NCBI GenBank assembly: GCA_033977485.1
Contig: CM066988.1
Coordinates: 75,755,169 to 75,819,168 of the forward strand
Direction: 5' to 3'
DNA length: 64,000 bases
Origin: Hydrangea macrophylla
Lineage: Eukaryota > Streptophyta > Magnoliopsida > Cornales > Hydrangeaceae
Within the stretch, counting starts at the first letter, position 1; each line of letters starts with the position of its first letter. Under the pieces are notes generated by a model that searched no databases, was not told the DNA's origin, and saw only the letters and a program-made list of their open reading frames with translations. Both the position numbers and the translations under genes were made by a program. Below are positions 32,301-40,715 of the stretch, piece after piece.

Positions 32301-34709
32301 GTATGCTTTGGATATTTCCAGGTTTTTGACTCTGTTTACAAATTTGATGTGATCTAACGTAATCCTTCTGTAGATTCTATTGGGTATTTGGGGGTTTGAG
32401 GTTTAATTATATTATTAAGCCAAATCAAAACCTTTTGATGTGATCCAGTTCTAGTTTATCTTAATTATCTGTAGTCATTGGTATTTTATAATTTTAGTAG
32501 TTTATACTTTTATTTTTAAGGGGATGCATTCTGGAGTGCTTATTCTTCTTCAGTAATTTCTCAAACCAAACAATAAAAGGCCGTTTGTTACACTTGTATA
32601 TGTATATATATGCATACACACACATATTTGTGTATTATTTACGTCAAACAAGAAGAAGTAGAAAGGGTTTGGTCCAGGAAACTTAAAACTGAATGAGTAA
32701 TTGGGGTGACCCATACCCGACAGTGTATTTGCGAACTGCCTGCGGATTCAACCCGTTTTGACCCTACCCGAATTCAACTTGCCCAAAACCCGCCCATTTG
32801 CCACCCCTACTAATTTGAAAGTCAACTGTAGCAATAACCCAATTTCATGGACTATATGTTAAAAAATATTCGATAATCCATTGTAGCAGTTATACTTCAT
32901 TGAATCCGATGAAACTGTGATTAGTCAAATGTGAAAGTTGCCCTTGAGCCTTGAGGAACTTAGTGCTTATGTTGCATGTCGTGCTAGGTACTATCAAAGC
33001 ACTGGTCTGGGTGACACAGGGCATTGATTCTTGACATAACCCGAGTAGAGGGTATGTGCTTCTTATAAACCTGGGTAATCCTCCCCTCACAAGGCGTCTT
33101 TTGGGGGTGAGTTTGGCCTTTCTACATGGTATTAGAGCAAGGTTGGGGTCTACCCCTTGTTGGGCTTTCCCTGTTGATGTGGTACAAGGGGATGTGTTGA
33201 GTTGTCCACATCGCCCGGGTGGAGACCCCGTATGTGCTTCTTGTAAGCCTGGGTAATCCTCCCCTCATAAGGCGTCTTTTGGAGGTGAGTCAGACCCATT
33301 GACCTTTCTACAATTTTAAGTAAAAGAACATATACAAGTCTAAATGTAAAGATATACATTGACAGAGTCTTGTGTGCTTGCAAGTTCCATATTAAGATTT
33401 AAGATCGTGTTATTGGAACATCACTTGATAGCGTAGAAGTCTCAAGTTCAATGATGTAGGATAGTTTTTGGAGCGTCTTTTTGGGTGATTACCTTTGGGC
33501 CTTTGTTGCTCAAGGTTTTACAAAATTTGGTTTTTGTGTTCGTAAGAGGTGTAGAAAACTTGCTTTAGAAAGGACTGGTGAAATTATAGAGGGTTGTTTG
33601 GGTGTGTGACAGTACCCTCGAACACTTGTGCACACTTGCACATTCACCTTGAACTGCAGGGTGTGCAGCCGATTTATTTGAACTTATCCAACTACTGATC
33701 ATATACTGCTGCCGTTTAGCAAAAAGATCACACCCTGAAGAAGATTCTTAAGAAAGTAAAAAACAATGGGCAAAAAAACACAATTTATAAAGAATTTTGA
33801 AAGGTTTTCCTTATAGTCATGATACGAATATGCTAGGAATTCCTCTATTGTTAAGTTTATGATGGATTGATCGGAAAGCATCCAGAGGCAATTTCAAGAT
33901 CACTAATTATGGCTCAAATGATCTAAATGATTATACAGTAACAATATCTCAGGTTCTTCATGTTTCTGGAGGGAGCATGAGAGAGGTTAATGGATTTGAG
34001 TGAAGGTTGAATGTTTGAGTATTTTACAAGAGTTTTGTAAGATTTCTGATTTTTCCAGACATCAGATGTACTCTTGAAACTTTTATTTATATATATATAT
34101 ATATATATATTTTTATTTATTTATAAAGATGAACTCTTGAAACTTGAACCTATCAAAAAATAAAAATAAAATAAAATTCTTGAAACTTGAATACTTGGAT
34201 AGGTACTCAAGCGAGTCTTTGGGTGTAAATGTTGTATACAAGCATTTGGTGAAATTAGATTCGGGAAAGACTCAACAGGGAAATGAATTAAACAACTTAA
34301 ATTTTCAGTTGAGTTAGAGCTCGGCCAATTTAAATCTGAGTTTTGATTAGGCAAAGAGGAATAAAAATGTGAATCTTCCGATGCAAATCATATGCTCTTA
34401 AATTGGATCCATTTATGATCGTCAAATGTTTCAGGTCTCAGGTCATTTCTGGGGCAAGTCTAGGTGCTATGAGATTAACTGATTTGTCTTTGAATTTTTC
34501 CGCACAATATTTTGTTGTAGGCCCTCAAGCTCTGGTGGAAAAATGTGGAGTTCGTCCAACATCCAAGGTATCTGAATCCAGCTTATAGGGAAGAAGCTTC
34601 AACACGTGACGAAAAACTTCTATGCTGTCAAGCATTCGCACAGGATACACACATGGAGACGAAGGATCGTCGGTTCATATGGACAGTTGCAAAGTGGCCC
34701 TGGTCCTGA
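17043..34709 (+). CDS. DUF1365 family protein, five exons, intact
   Basis: Exons 17043-17353, 21902-22013, 22847-22939, 31385-31585 and 34521-34709 join in one frame: 906 nt, 301 residues. Residues 1-30 are hydrophobic ([14 protein letters not shown]...), probably a signal anchor. The DUF1365 hallmarks follow: [19 protein letters not shown] (about 58-76), [15 protein letters not shown] (about 112-126), [42 protein letters not shown] and a conserved-looking end TVAKWPWS. All four introns are GT-AG. In bacteria DUF1365 genes (COG3496) commonly neighbour cyclopropane-fatty-acid-synthase-like and FAD oxidoreductase genes, so a lipid-modifying role is plausible. The biochemical function is not known to me. 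The ATG at 17043 is the first in frame; the frame upstream lacks another. Confidence 0.9.
18710..20590 (+). mobile_element. RTE-type LINE, 5'-truncated, in intron 1
   Basis: A non-LTR retrotransposon in the same orientation as the host gene. It starts inside the region before the reverse transcriptase (readable from about 18714, [15 protein letters not shown]) and so lacks the endonuclease. It ends after the ORF with GATTGGGACACAAGGC and six TTTGG/GGTTT units (20561-20590). A short tandem repeat instead of poly-A is typical of RTE elements. No clear target duplication was seen. Confidence 0.85.
18714..20546 (+). pseudogene. RTE LINE reverse transcriptase, disrupted
   Basis: Reads through [68 protein letters not shown] and [11 protein letters not shown], then the catalytic [13 protein letters not shown], and the C-terminal block [11 protein letters not shown]...RRGRPRLTW. 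One in-frame TAG (19687-19689) replaces the Gln expected in the HQGxALS motif. A one-base shift near 20310 splits the C-terminus (VTHIG then [10 protein letters not shown] in the next frame). The enzyme would have copied its RNA at nicked chromosomal DNA. It is inactive here because of the stop, the shift and the missing endonuclease. Confidence 0.88.
20606..20665 (+). repeat. G-rich tract, G-quadruplex-like
   Basis: A run of GGGGGC units (cgggggtgggggcgggggcg and on) decays to GGAGCGGGAGCG over about 60 bp. It follows the LINE tail within the intron. At least five runs of five G lie on the transcribed-sense strand, which would permit a quadruplex in the pre-mRNA. The proline- and glycine-rich frames here are artefacts. 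Confidence 0.8.
21902..22013 (+). CDS. DUF1365 gene, exon 2
   Basis: Acceptor TTTCACAG, donor GAG|GTGTGTG. It completes the split Val codon and encodes [20 protein letters not shown] onward to KKCIAE. It carries the conserved [10 protein letters not shown] motif. Confidence 0.9.
22213..22396. mobile_element. Mutator-like MITE, 184 bp, in intron 2
   Basis: Ends are CTAGGAAGCACCGACCC at the left and, reverse-complemented, CTATGAAGCACGGACAC at the right. The interior is rich in GTGTC/GACAC words. GTTGTAAT flanks both sides (22205-22212 and 22397-22404), with the ninth base differing. The TATGAAGCACGGACAC end type is common in plant genomes (family knowledge). Confidence 0.8.
22847..22939 (+). 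CDS. DUF1365 gene, exon 3
   Basis: Acceptor TTTTAG, donor ATG|GTAAGC. Exactly 31 codons, [12 protein letters not shown] to KPLHVSPFM, in phase 0 at both ends. Confidence 0.9.
24720..25350 (+). pseudogene. Degenerate L1-like LINE C-terminal remnant
   Basis: Broken translations resemble the end of plant L1 ORF2. [12 protein letters not shown] segment (about 24757) is like the zf-RVT motif, and a [20 protein letters not shown] segment (about 25170-25240) is like the WxxWxERNxRIFE tail. A T-rich stretch follows near 25380. Many stops and shifts are present. The similarity is by eye and weak. Confidence 0.35.
25699..25703. repeat. Target site duplication of copia element 2 (left)
   Basis: TATAT precedes the left LTR and TATAC follows the right LTR (30751-30755), 4 of 5 match. 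Confidence 0.65.
25704..25901 (-). repeat. Copia 2, 3' LTR
   Basis: On the minus strand it begins TGCTGGAATATTTCG and ends CTTCTTCA. It matches 30552-30750 with only a handful of differences. Confidence 0.9.
25902..25919 (-). other. Copia 2 polypurine tract
   Basis: On the minus strand it reads AGCTTGAGGGGGAC, directly before the TG of the 3' LTR and after the pol stop. Confidence 0.75.
25909..29170 (-). pseudogene. pol: Copia 2 pol, disrupted
   Basis: In order on the minus strand. Protease [15 protein letters not shown] (about 29020-29060). GAG-pre-integrase [14 protein letters not shown] (about 28620). Integrase with [25 protein letters not shown] and [11 protein letters not shown], where an Arg or Lys usual after the Ala is changed. 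Reverse transcriptase with [32 protein letters not shown] and the catalytic [10 protein letters not shown] (26862). RNase H with [19 protein letters not shown] and [11 protein letters not shown], ending FAPA at 25909. Stops interrupt after FINDYSRCT, near 27120, at 26577 and before GTC at 26224. Frames shift near 28820, 28300-27580 and 27100-26860. Confidence 0.9.
29171..30154 (-). pseudogene. gag: Copia 2 gag, one stop
   Basis: Starts [12 protein letters not shown] (30154). A gag N-terminus with [20 protein letters not shown] and [16 protein letters not shown] is followed by the UBN2-type region up to PPPVSD. A single TAG at 29417-29419 is followed in the same frame by [15 protein letters not shown] and a zinc knuckle, [20 protein letters not shown]. 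The knuckle appears to lack one canonical Cys (YCNG in place of CxxC). Apart from the stop, the gag frame is continuous. Confidence 0.85.
30414..30525 (-). repeat. 27-bp minisatellite in copia 2 leader
   Basis: Four head-to-tail copies of GGAGCTGCGGCTAGGGCTGG followed by TGGTGGT, with single-base variants. It lies between the 5' LTR and gag of copia 2. It is G-rich on the host-sense strand. Confidence 0.85.
30536..30551 (-). other. Copia 2 primer binding site (tRNA-iMet type)
   Basis: On the minus strand it reads TAGTATCAGAGCCAAGG, one change from the usual TGGTATCAGAGCC. It adjoins the LTR with no spacer. Confidence 0.75.
30552..30750 (-). repeat. Copia 2, 5' LTR
   Basis: On the minus strand it begins TGGTGGAATATTTCG and ends CTTCTTCT, where the terminal A has changed. 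It is the full-length partner of 25704-25901. Confidence 0.9.
31385..31585 (+). CDS. DUF1365 gene, exon 4
   Basis: Acceptor TTATTGTAG, donor CAT|GTAAGT. Exactly 67 codons, [15 protein letters not shown] through [16 protein letters not shown] to [12 protein letters not shown], phase 0 at both ends. Confidence 0.9.
31929..32809. mobile_element. Non-autonomous hAT-type element, 881 bp, in intron 4
   Basis: Perfect 8-bp duplications CTAATTTG lie at 31921-31928 and 32810-32817. Ends are TAGACCTGGCAA at the left and, reverse-complemented, TAGGGGTGGCAA at the right. Subterminal ACCCGCCCGAA and CCCGCCCATTTG blocks rich in CCCG and GGGTT words are typical of plant hAT elements with TAGGGGTGGCAA ends (family knowledge). 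The interior includes a TCTCTC run and has no transposase. Confidence 0.88.
33020..33312 (+). mobile_element. TRIM (miniature LTR retrotransposon), about 290 bp
   Basis: Two direct repeats of about 110 bp share GGGTAATCCTCCCCTCA and AAGGCGTCTTTTGG, and both end GACCTTTCTACA or GCCTTTCTACA (left about 33020-33128, right about 33195-33312). A tRNA-iMet-like priming site TGGTATTAGAGCAAGG starts at 33128, directly after the left repeat. The interior is only about 65 bp. The consensus ACATCGCCCGGGTG...GGCAATCCTCCC is typical of plant TRIM families. The outer borders are approximate. Confidence 0.75.
34092..34112. repeat. TA microsatellite
   Basis: About ten TA dinucleotides in intron 4, followed by T-rich sequence. 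Confidence 0.9.
34521..34709 (+). CDS. DUF1365 gene, exon 5 and stop
   Basis: Acceptor TTTGTTGTAG. Encodes [20 protein letters not shown] through [19 protein letters not shown] to AKWPWS and TGA at 34707-34709. The end matches the basic, Trp-rich C-terminus expected for plant members. Confidence 0.9.
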   Translation, partial: ALKLWWKNVEFVQHPRYLNPAYREEASTRDEKLLCCQAFAQDTHMETKDRRFIWTVAKWPWS

Positions 34710-37486
34710 ATACAAAGAGTAAGTCCATAATGCCATTTATTTTAACACGGTTAGATTGTGTAAATATTAGTCAATGGAATAGGAGAGAGAGGGTAGAAAA
34801 CTGTGACCTGTTGAGAGAAACAAATGCATAGTTGGGTTAGCTAAATAGTAATGTTTTATTACTAAAAGAGGATATGCTTGTTATTTCTAAGTATTCCCCT
34901 TAAAAGCCAAAGCATAGATGCACAAATGAGGACAGCTCCTATATTGCAGAAAATTGACCTTTTCTCAAATCCATAGTTGAAACCCCTCTAATTGATCAAG
35001 TAATTTTACCCATGTAATCTAGAATATGCTGCTCTGTCATCATCTTTATAAACAAAATGATTATCACTTCCTCTATGCTTTGTCCTCCTATGAAACAAAT
35101 GATAGGTAATGAGCACAAAGCAGGTTGATTACGACCAAAGTTTTTCATTGGTTTATCAATTACAAATACAGACTTGATCTGGCATCATTTCACAAGCAAT
35201 GTGAGCCACTCTAAGGAGAATTCCACTGATGGAAATGCAGTACCCAAAAATGGCCATTTATTCATCTGCACAGTGCCTAATCCACATTTATAAGACCAAT
35301 AATATCAACAGCCTAGAAGATCTAAACCCTAGGTGCCCCCTTCAAATACCGAACATACTAGACATAGTCTCCCAATGTTGCTGTCTAGTGGAAAATGAAT
35401 ACCTGCTCATTTCATATTCACAAGCATTATGTACCTTGGTAATAAAAGGATTGACCTTTGTTTAATCTTTCTCAAGTCGTTGGATAAACCTAGGTTGGGC
35501 CGTGAATTTAAAAGCTCAAGGATTCTTAGTGGATAATTTTCCTTAATTTTGTGCGTTTCTTGCTTGGAGTTGGATTGCAAAAATTTCTTGGCAAAATTCA
35601 GTTCCAGCTTTCTGATTGCTCTAGAAACAATCTAGAACTATAGCTCCACCTCCAAAACAAATCTAATGACGTAACCTTTCATGTTTTTATGATTCTCGGT
35701 TTTGCACTTTGAGGGTAATTGTCAAGTTTGAAGCATTTTTTTGAACTGCTGTTTGGATTTTTAGTAGATAATTTTCCTTATTTTTGTGCGTAAATATCTT
35801 GCTTGGAGTTGGATTGCAAATATTTCTTGGCAAAATCCAGTTCCAGCTTTCTGATTGACATTGCTATAAATCTTTTCCATTTCATTTTCTGTTTATCTGA
35901 TTGAGAAAATGGTGTTTTTGCGACATGCTTTAAGTTTGATGCGATTTCATCCGTAAGGACATTATGGTCATTCAAGTAGTTAAAGGTGAATATGCAAAAC
36001 AATTTCTCCTGAGAGTGACAAAGTTTAATACAAAATTCATCTTCCGTGCATAGCAACAAATTCATTTGAAATTATTAATTACCCATATTTATGGAAATTA
36101 ATGTCTGCTCTCCTGATAAACTTATAGGAATGCAAAATTGATACATTGGTATTATAAAGATTAGGCACTGTTTTTTATGTTCTGATCTTTTTGGTATGTA
36201 ATATTGATGTTCATATAATCAGATTGTTATCTGTAAATTGCTTGTTATTGTAATGCCTTCCCATTATTTGTATGTTTTACTTGAGATTCTAGGTTATTAC
36301 TTTGAAGATAGGGGTGGGAGGGAAGAAGACATGGGGGATTGGGGATTGAGAGAGAGGGAGAGCATTTGGACATAATACGAACTAATTTTTTTTTTTTTTT
36401 TTTTATCCTTCTCTTTTTGCAGTTTGGAAAAGGGAATTTCAATTGTGAAAAGAACCTTCTCATTTATTCTTTTATGACATTTCAAATTAATCGACCTAGC
36501 ACACATTGGTATAACGTGCTCTATTTCTTAATGCCATCTGTTGATGTGTATTTTATATCAACTTAGTTTATATACTAATTTTGTGGTTCAATCAAGTGGG
36601 CCTTCAAAAGGGGTTAGCCATCCCCCACTCACAAGCCCCTAAATCTCATATTCGTGCATTAAAACTTGAACCTTGCATCTTTTCCCTAAAAAAGATTAGG
36701 AGATACAATTTGAGGTAGAGGCCGTCGGCGTGTTATTTTCGTTGTGATTATGAATTTGATAGCACTTGTGCTGTCACAAGAATTTCTATCTAATAAATCC
36801 TTCCTTGCAATTAGATGGTACTTTATAACAGCTTAAATGATTTTGGGTTCATCTTATGATAGGAGAAAGAAAATTATAGTACGAAGTATACAAACATGGG
36901 GCTTTGGGTAGTCCAAGAGAATGTAATCGGGCTTTCATGTTGTACTAAGCATTTACCATAGTCCCATTAGTTTCCTGCGGTGACTGAATGAATATGTTTC
37001 TTGGGTTGTCCGTGATTCCTTTTACATAATGCTGACTTGATATTGTGCCACCATTGGCTTTGTTTTGTACATGCATCTATTGACGGAAAAGAAAAGAAAA
37101 TACTGGGGAAAATGCTTGTCTTTGTTTGATTAATAAGGAAATAGCGTGGAAAACAGGAAGGAAACGAAGATAAGGTGAAAAATAAACTATAAGTTTTGAA
37201 TTTTGTGAGTCACTTCCCTCCCTATTTTGTTAAGTTACTATTATTTTGAAAATTATAGATATCTGGAGTAAAAACCAGGGGAAAATGTATGAGAAATAGT
37301 TTTCCTTGGCTTCTCAAATCCGTATATTAAACAGAACCTTCTTGTTTTCTTTACTTAATTAGTTGACTATTTGCATGTATTCTATTGTTTTTAATAACTG
37401 CTTTGTAAAACTACACAAATTTTCTTATTCCTGTGGATAACAAAATTTTATCAGTTTCATTTTCATGGGACCCTCCATTTTAGCAG
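34710..37486. other. Intergenic / 3' flank, no gene recognised
   Basis: AT-rich. The 3' untranslated region of the DUF1365 gene must start here, but no cleavage signal can be chosen with confidence. It holds one direct repeat pair (35520-35865) and a poly-T run (36388-36405). The short frames are not supported by codon pattern or domains. Confidence 0.5.
35520..35865 (+). repeat. Direct repeat pair, about 95 bp
   Basis: 35523-35620 and 35759-35860 share GATAATTTTCCTTA, CTTGCTTGGAGTTGGATTGC, TTTCTTGGCAAAAT and CAGTTCCAGCTTTCTGATTG. Copies are about 236 bp apart with a 9-bp insertion (AAATATC region) in the second. It may be a local duplication; no element family recognised. Confidence 0.8.
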
Positions 37487-37591
37487 GTACAAGATTCATC
37501 AAACATGGTTCAGCCATTATTATCACTTTATGCCAAGAAGAATCAGGACCACAATGCCAGACACAGGTCATTTCTTGTGAAATTGCAGTAG
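37487..37591 (+). CDS. Possible terminal exon, weak
   Basis: After a pyrimidine-rich stretch ending TTTTAGCAG comes a frame of 34 codons, VQDSSNMVQPLLSLYAKKNQ onward to FLVKLQ, then TAG. It has no partner exon that I can identify. It could be an exon of an unannotated or alternative transcript, or chance. Confidence 0.15.
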   Translation, partial: VQDSSNMVQPLLSLYAKKNQDHNARHRSFLVKLQ

Positions 37592-37899
37592 CCAATCTTA
37601 TCTCAACTTCAATGTAATTTTAGAGTCCTCTTTCCATATGCTCCATGTCCTCTCATTCTTTTAATAATGTTGCCGACTTTCTGTGTTTTAGCCAAAAGGC
37701 ATTGCAATGAATAAGACAGTGTTTGGCGTTTGGTAGATATGATTATTGGTTTGTGTGAGTTAGGCTGGGATGCAATTCTATCTACTCCTAGCAATTGTTT
37801 TTATTTTGGTTATTTGAAATGCATTTGCAATATTATGTTGAGAATTGAAAGCTGTGTTGAGCATGAAAAGACTTTGTACTGCTTGATAGCAGAGGTGTG

Positions 37900-38017
37900 T
37901 GCAGTTAGCACAGTGCTGTGCAAGCTGTGCCTCTCACAGTTTACACAGTGTTTTTTCCAAAACTATTTCTGTTATTTTGAAAATTGTGCAAATACTGTGC
38001 AAACTATGAGAGGCACA
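37900..38017. repeat. Foldback repeat, about 115 bp
   Basis: Arms AGCTGTGCCTCTCACAGTTT and AAACTATGAGAGGCACAGTT face each other around about 50 bp. A perfect GCACAGTGCTGTGC palindrome lies at the left. This is MITE-like, but no duplication was identified. Confidence 0.6.
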
Positions 38018-38560
38018 GTTAGCATGGACCGACTGGAATTGAACCAGCCGAGCCAAACCGATCAATCGGTTTCAAAAAATTATTCTAAGCTAACAATCGA
38101 ACCGAATTGACCGAAACTGACCAAACAATGACGGAACCCATCGATTAAGACCACAGTTTATAAGGGAAAAAAGCAAGTCCAAATCAGACAAGAAAACTAG
38201 GGTGATCTGTCACCCAATCTTATCGACCGATTGCCCAGTGTTTGAACACTGTTGGATGGCTAGCGAAAGGTATGCTATTAACTTGATTTTCGATGTCCTT
38301 AAAACTAGGGGTGTTCATGGATCGACTGGAGCTGAACCGACCGAGCCATACTGATAGGTCGGTTTAAAAAAATTATTCTAAGCTGAAAATTGAACTAAAT
38401 TGACCGAAATCAACCAAAAAAACAACGGAACCAACCGATTCGTTTGGTTTTTGAAACACGAAAAAAAAAAAAACCAACTTAAAACAATACCATCCAATCG
38501 GTAATTAAACGACAAGCAAACGGTGTTCCTCTGGAGAGCAACCTGATGACAAATTTACAG
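38018..38560. repeat. Two copies of a CCGACCGAGCC/CGGTTT repeat (hAT MITE-like)
   Basis: 38018-38140 and 38306-38460 are related (CATGGACCGACTGGA/CATGGATCGACTGGA, CCGAGCCA, TCGGTTT, AAAAATTATTCTAAGCT). The second begins AGGGGTGTTCATGG, like the end of a hAT MITE. A similar AACCGACCGAAACCG composition is found in the complete hAT MITE at 60936-61130. Neither copy has a clear right end. Confidence 0.55.
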
Positions 38561-39604
38561 TGGCAATCGATTGTCCCAAGGGGCTATTATATGGTTATAA
38601 TATCTTAATAAAATTATTTGTGATTATGACATCATAATAATGAACTTATATTAATGGTGAATTGATGAATCGTGAACTGACGTCCTTACAAGGATAGTGC
38701 TTGGTTCGATTTTGAAAACAAGATAATGTAGATGAGAGAGGTTGTATTATATGCTTATCATCTCTTAATAAGGGTTGTATGTATGGTAACATTTTCAGTC
38801 TTGTAAATTTTAAAAGCGGAAACTAATTTTTATTTTATTTTAAAAAATGAAAAAAACTAAAAATCTTTTATTTTTGTTTTCTTTTTCAGACCCAATTTCA
38901 TTGTCGTTTTCACAAAAAGAAAAGGAAAGAGCAGAAAAATATTACGAAACACATTTTTCGTTTTTGAATTTTAAAAGGATTGTATTAACATGGGCCCTAG
39001 CCCCTAAGGATACATGTTAAGAAGTTAAAAATAATAAGAAATAAAAATTAATAAGTGAGATTCACACCTACCTTTTTATCAGTGTGGATTCGCCATATTT
39101 TTTTTTTTTACTACTTTTTAAAGTTCCTTTAACATTTCCCTTTTTAAAAAAGGAAGAAAACAAAAAACGAGTTTGAAACATGTATTTTTTATTTTTGGAT
39201 TTTAGGATAATAAAAATAAAAATAGAAAATTAAAAACTTCAAAGGGGCCATAAATTCATGAGCTTTCGTTCTTAGGGTGGACAGAACTTATTCTAGAAGA
39301 TATAGATAGGCCACTTCGACAAGGTGTAGGTGACATTTAATCATGTGACTTTATGCTCCCCACGCTCAAATCTACACAAAATCCGCGTCGGTATCTTACT
39401 AAAAGAAATTGCGTCTGCTAGTTCCCTTACTATTTTAGTTATGTCCACATGTTTCATGCATACATATAAATATTGTCTATTAGTATTAGATAGATTCCTT
39501 TTCACTCACCAACCCTTTCATATGAATTAAGAAACTGATTTGGTGTTGCCAGCTGTCACTCTGCGCACACAGTCGCAATCTCAATATATATATATATAGA
39601 GTAA
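38561..39604. other. AT-rich intergenic, nothing recognised
   Basis: Runs of A and T (38815-38900, 39090-39240) and no supported coding or RNA feature. A TA microsatellite precedes the Harbinger-like element (about 39583-39597). Confidence 0.5.
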
Positions 39605-40343
39605 GACCATCACTAATCTTGAGGCAACCATTGCACCAAAAGCAAAGTTATTAAAAATGTGATAAAACATTGCTCCAACAGACGCAACAACTCTTGCAGC
39701 AAAGTTGCTGGATTGTCCAAATGGCAGCAAAGTTGCTGGGTTGCGATAAAATCATAAAACCATGCCATCAAATCTTATCTTGCAATATTTTAATGAAAGG
39801 TACACAAATCCTTGAATAATTTAATCAAAGCTCCAACGGTTAGAAAATCAAATCTCACAAACTCAGATTTTGTAACTTGTAAAAAAACAAAAAAAAAATT
39901 TACAAGAAAATTGTTCCACAACCTGTTGAAGATCTGGTAGAAAAAATTATTGCACCATCACATATCTGGTGGAAAAAAAATGTTGAAAACGCAAAATTTC
40001 AATTGAATCTGTAATCATCTTCTTCAACAAAAAAAAAAGAAAAGAAGATGAAACAAAGATGGCCCCCCAAAAAATACAAAATTACATACACATGATTTCT
40101 GGTCACTACACCTCCAATTCGATCCAAGCAAACCCAAAATCAAGCCAAGAAACCCTAAATCGGTAAACCTCCAAGCTAGAAACCCTAAATCGGTAAACCT
40201 CCACACCCACCATGCATGATTGCTGTCATCTGGAGCCACCACCATACCGGCAAAACTTTCTTTCACCCAAAATTGATCCTCATTTTTTAGCATGAGCAAA
40301 GATTTATGAGAGATGCAAAAGGAAGAGAGAAGAGAGGATAGAG

Positions 40344-40415
<72 letters not shown>

Positions 40416-40690
40416 AGGGAGGGAGGGGAGAGGAATCGTTAATTTCAAAGAAGAGAGACGAATTGGGTCTGGGATGTGTAAATGAAAGAGAGAAATTATT
40501 CAGTGTGTATGAACTCAACTTATAATTACATGCGTAGAATACAAATAATAGTTAAAAGAATAAAAATATTAAAATAACATAGGTTTGATGTAAGGGTTGG
40601 AGTGACTCATCAAAACCAACACAACAACTTTGCCTAAGACCCATCAAACCACCAATTTGCCTTATCAATTGAACATCTTTGGAGATGGTC
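39605..40690. mobile_element. PIF/Harbinger-like non-autonomous element, 1.09 kb
   Basis: Left end GACCATCACTAATC and, reverse-complemented, right end GACCATCTCCAAAG. TAA lies on each side (39602-39604 and 40691-40693), the 3-bp duplication of PIF/Harbinger elements. Internal copies of GCAGCAAAGTTGCTGG (39695-39740) are seen. The interior has a CA/GA microsatellite. The minus-strand frame at 40024-40518 is driven by that microsatellite; no transposase. Confidence 0.75.
40345..40432. repeat. (CA)n(GA)n(GGGA)n compound microsatellite
   Basis: About 14 CA units pass into about 18 GA units and then GGGA units. It lies inside the Harbinger-like element. Confidence 0.95.
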
Positions 40691-40715
40691 TAATGATACT
40701 CTATATATACTCTGT

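Larger units (their letters stand above)
31586..34520 (+). other. DUF1365 gene, intron 4 (2.9 kb)
   Basis: From GTAAGT to TTTGTTGTAG. It contains the hAT-type element (31929-32809), the TRIM (about 33020-33312) and a TA microsatellite (34092-34112). Nothing else is recognisable. Confidence 0.8.

Noticed and set aside
35778..36065. 95-codon minus-strand frame
   Set aside because: It overlaps a direct repeat in AT-rich intergenic DNA; no recognisable motif or splice partner.
40024..40518. 164-codon minus-strand frame with a Ser/Leu and Cys/Val run
   Set aside because: It is kept open by the CA/GA microsatellite within the Harbinger-like element; no domain.
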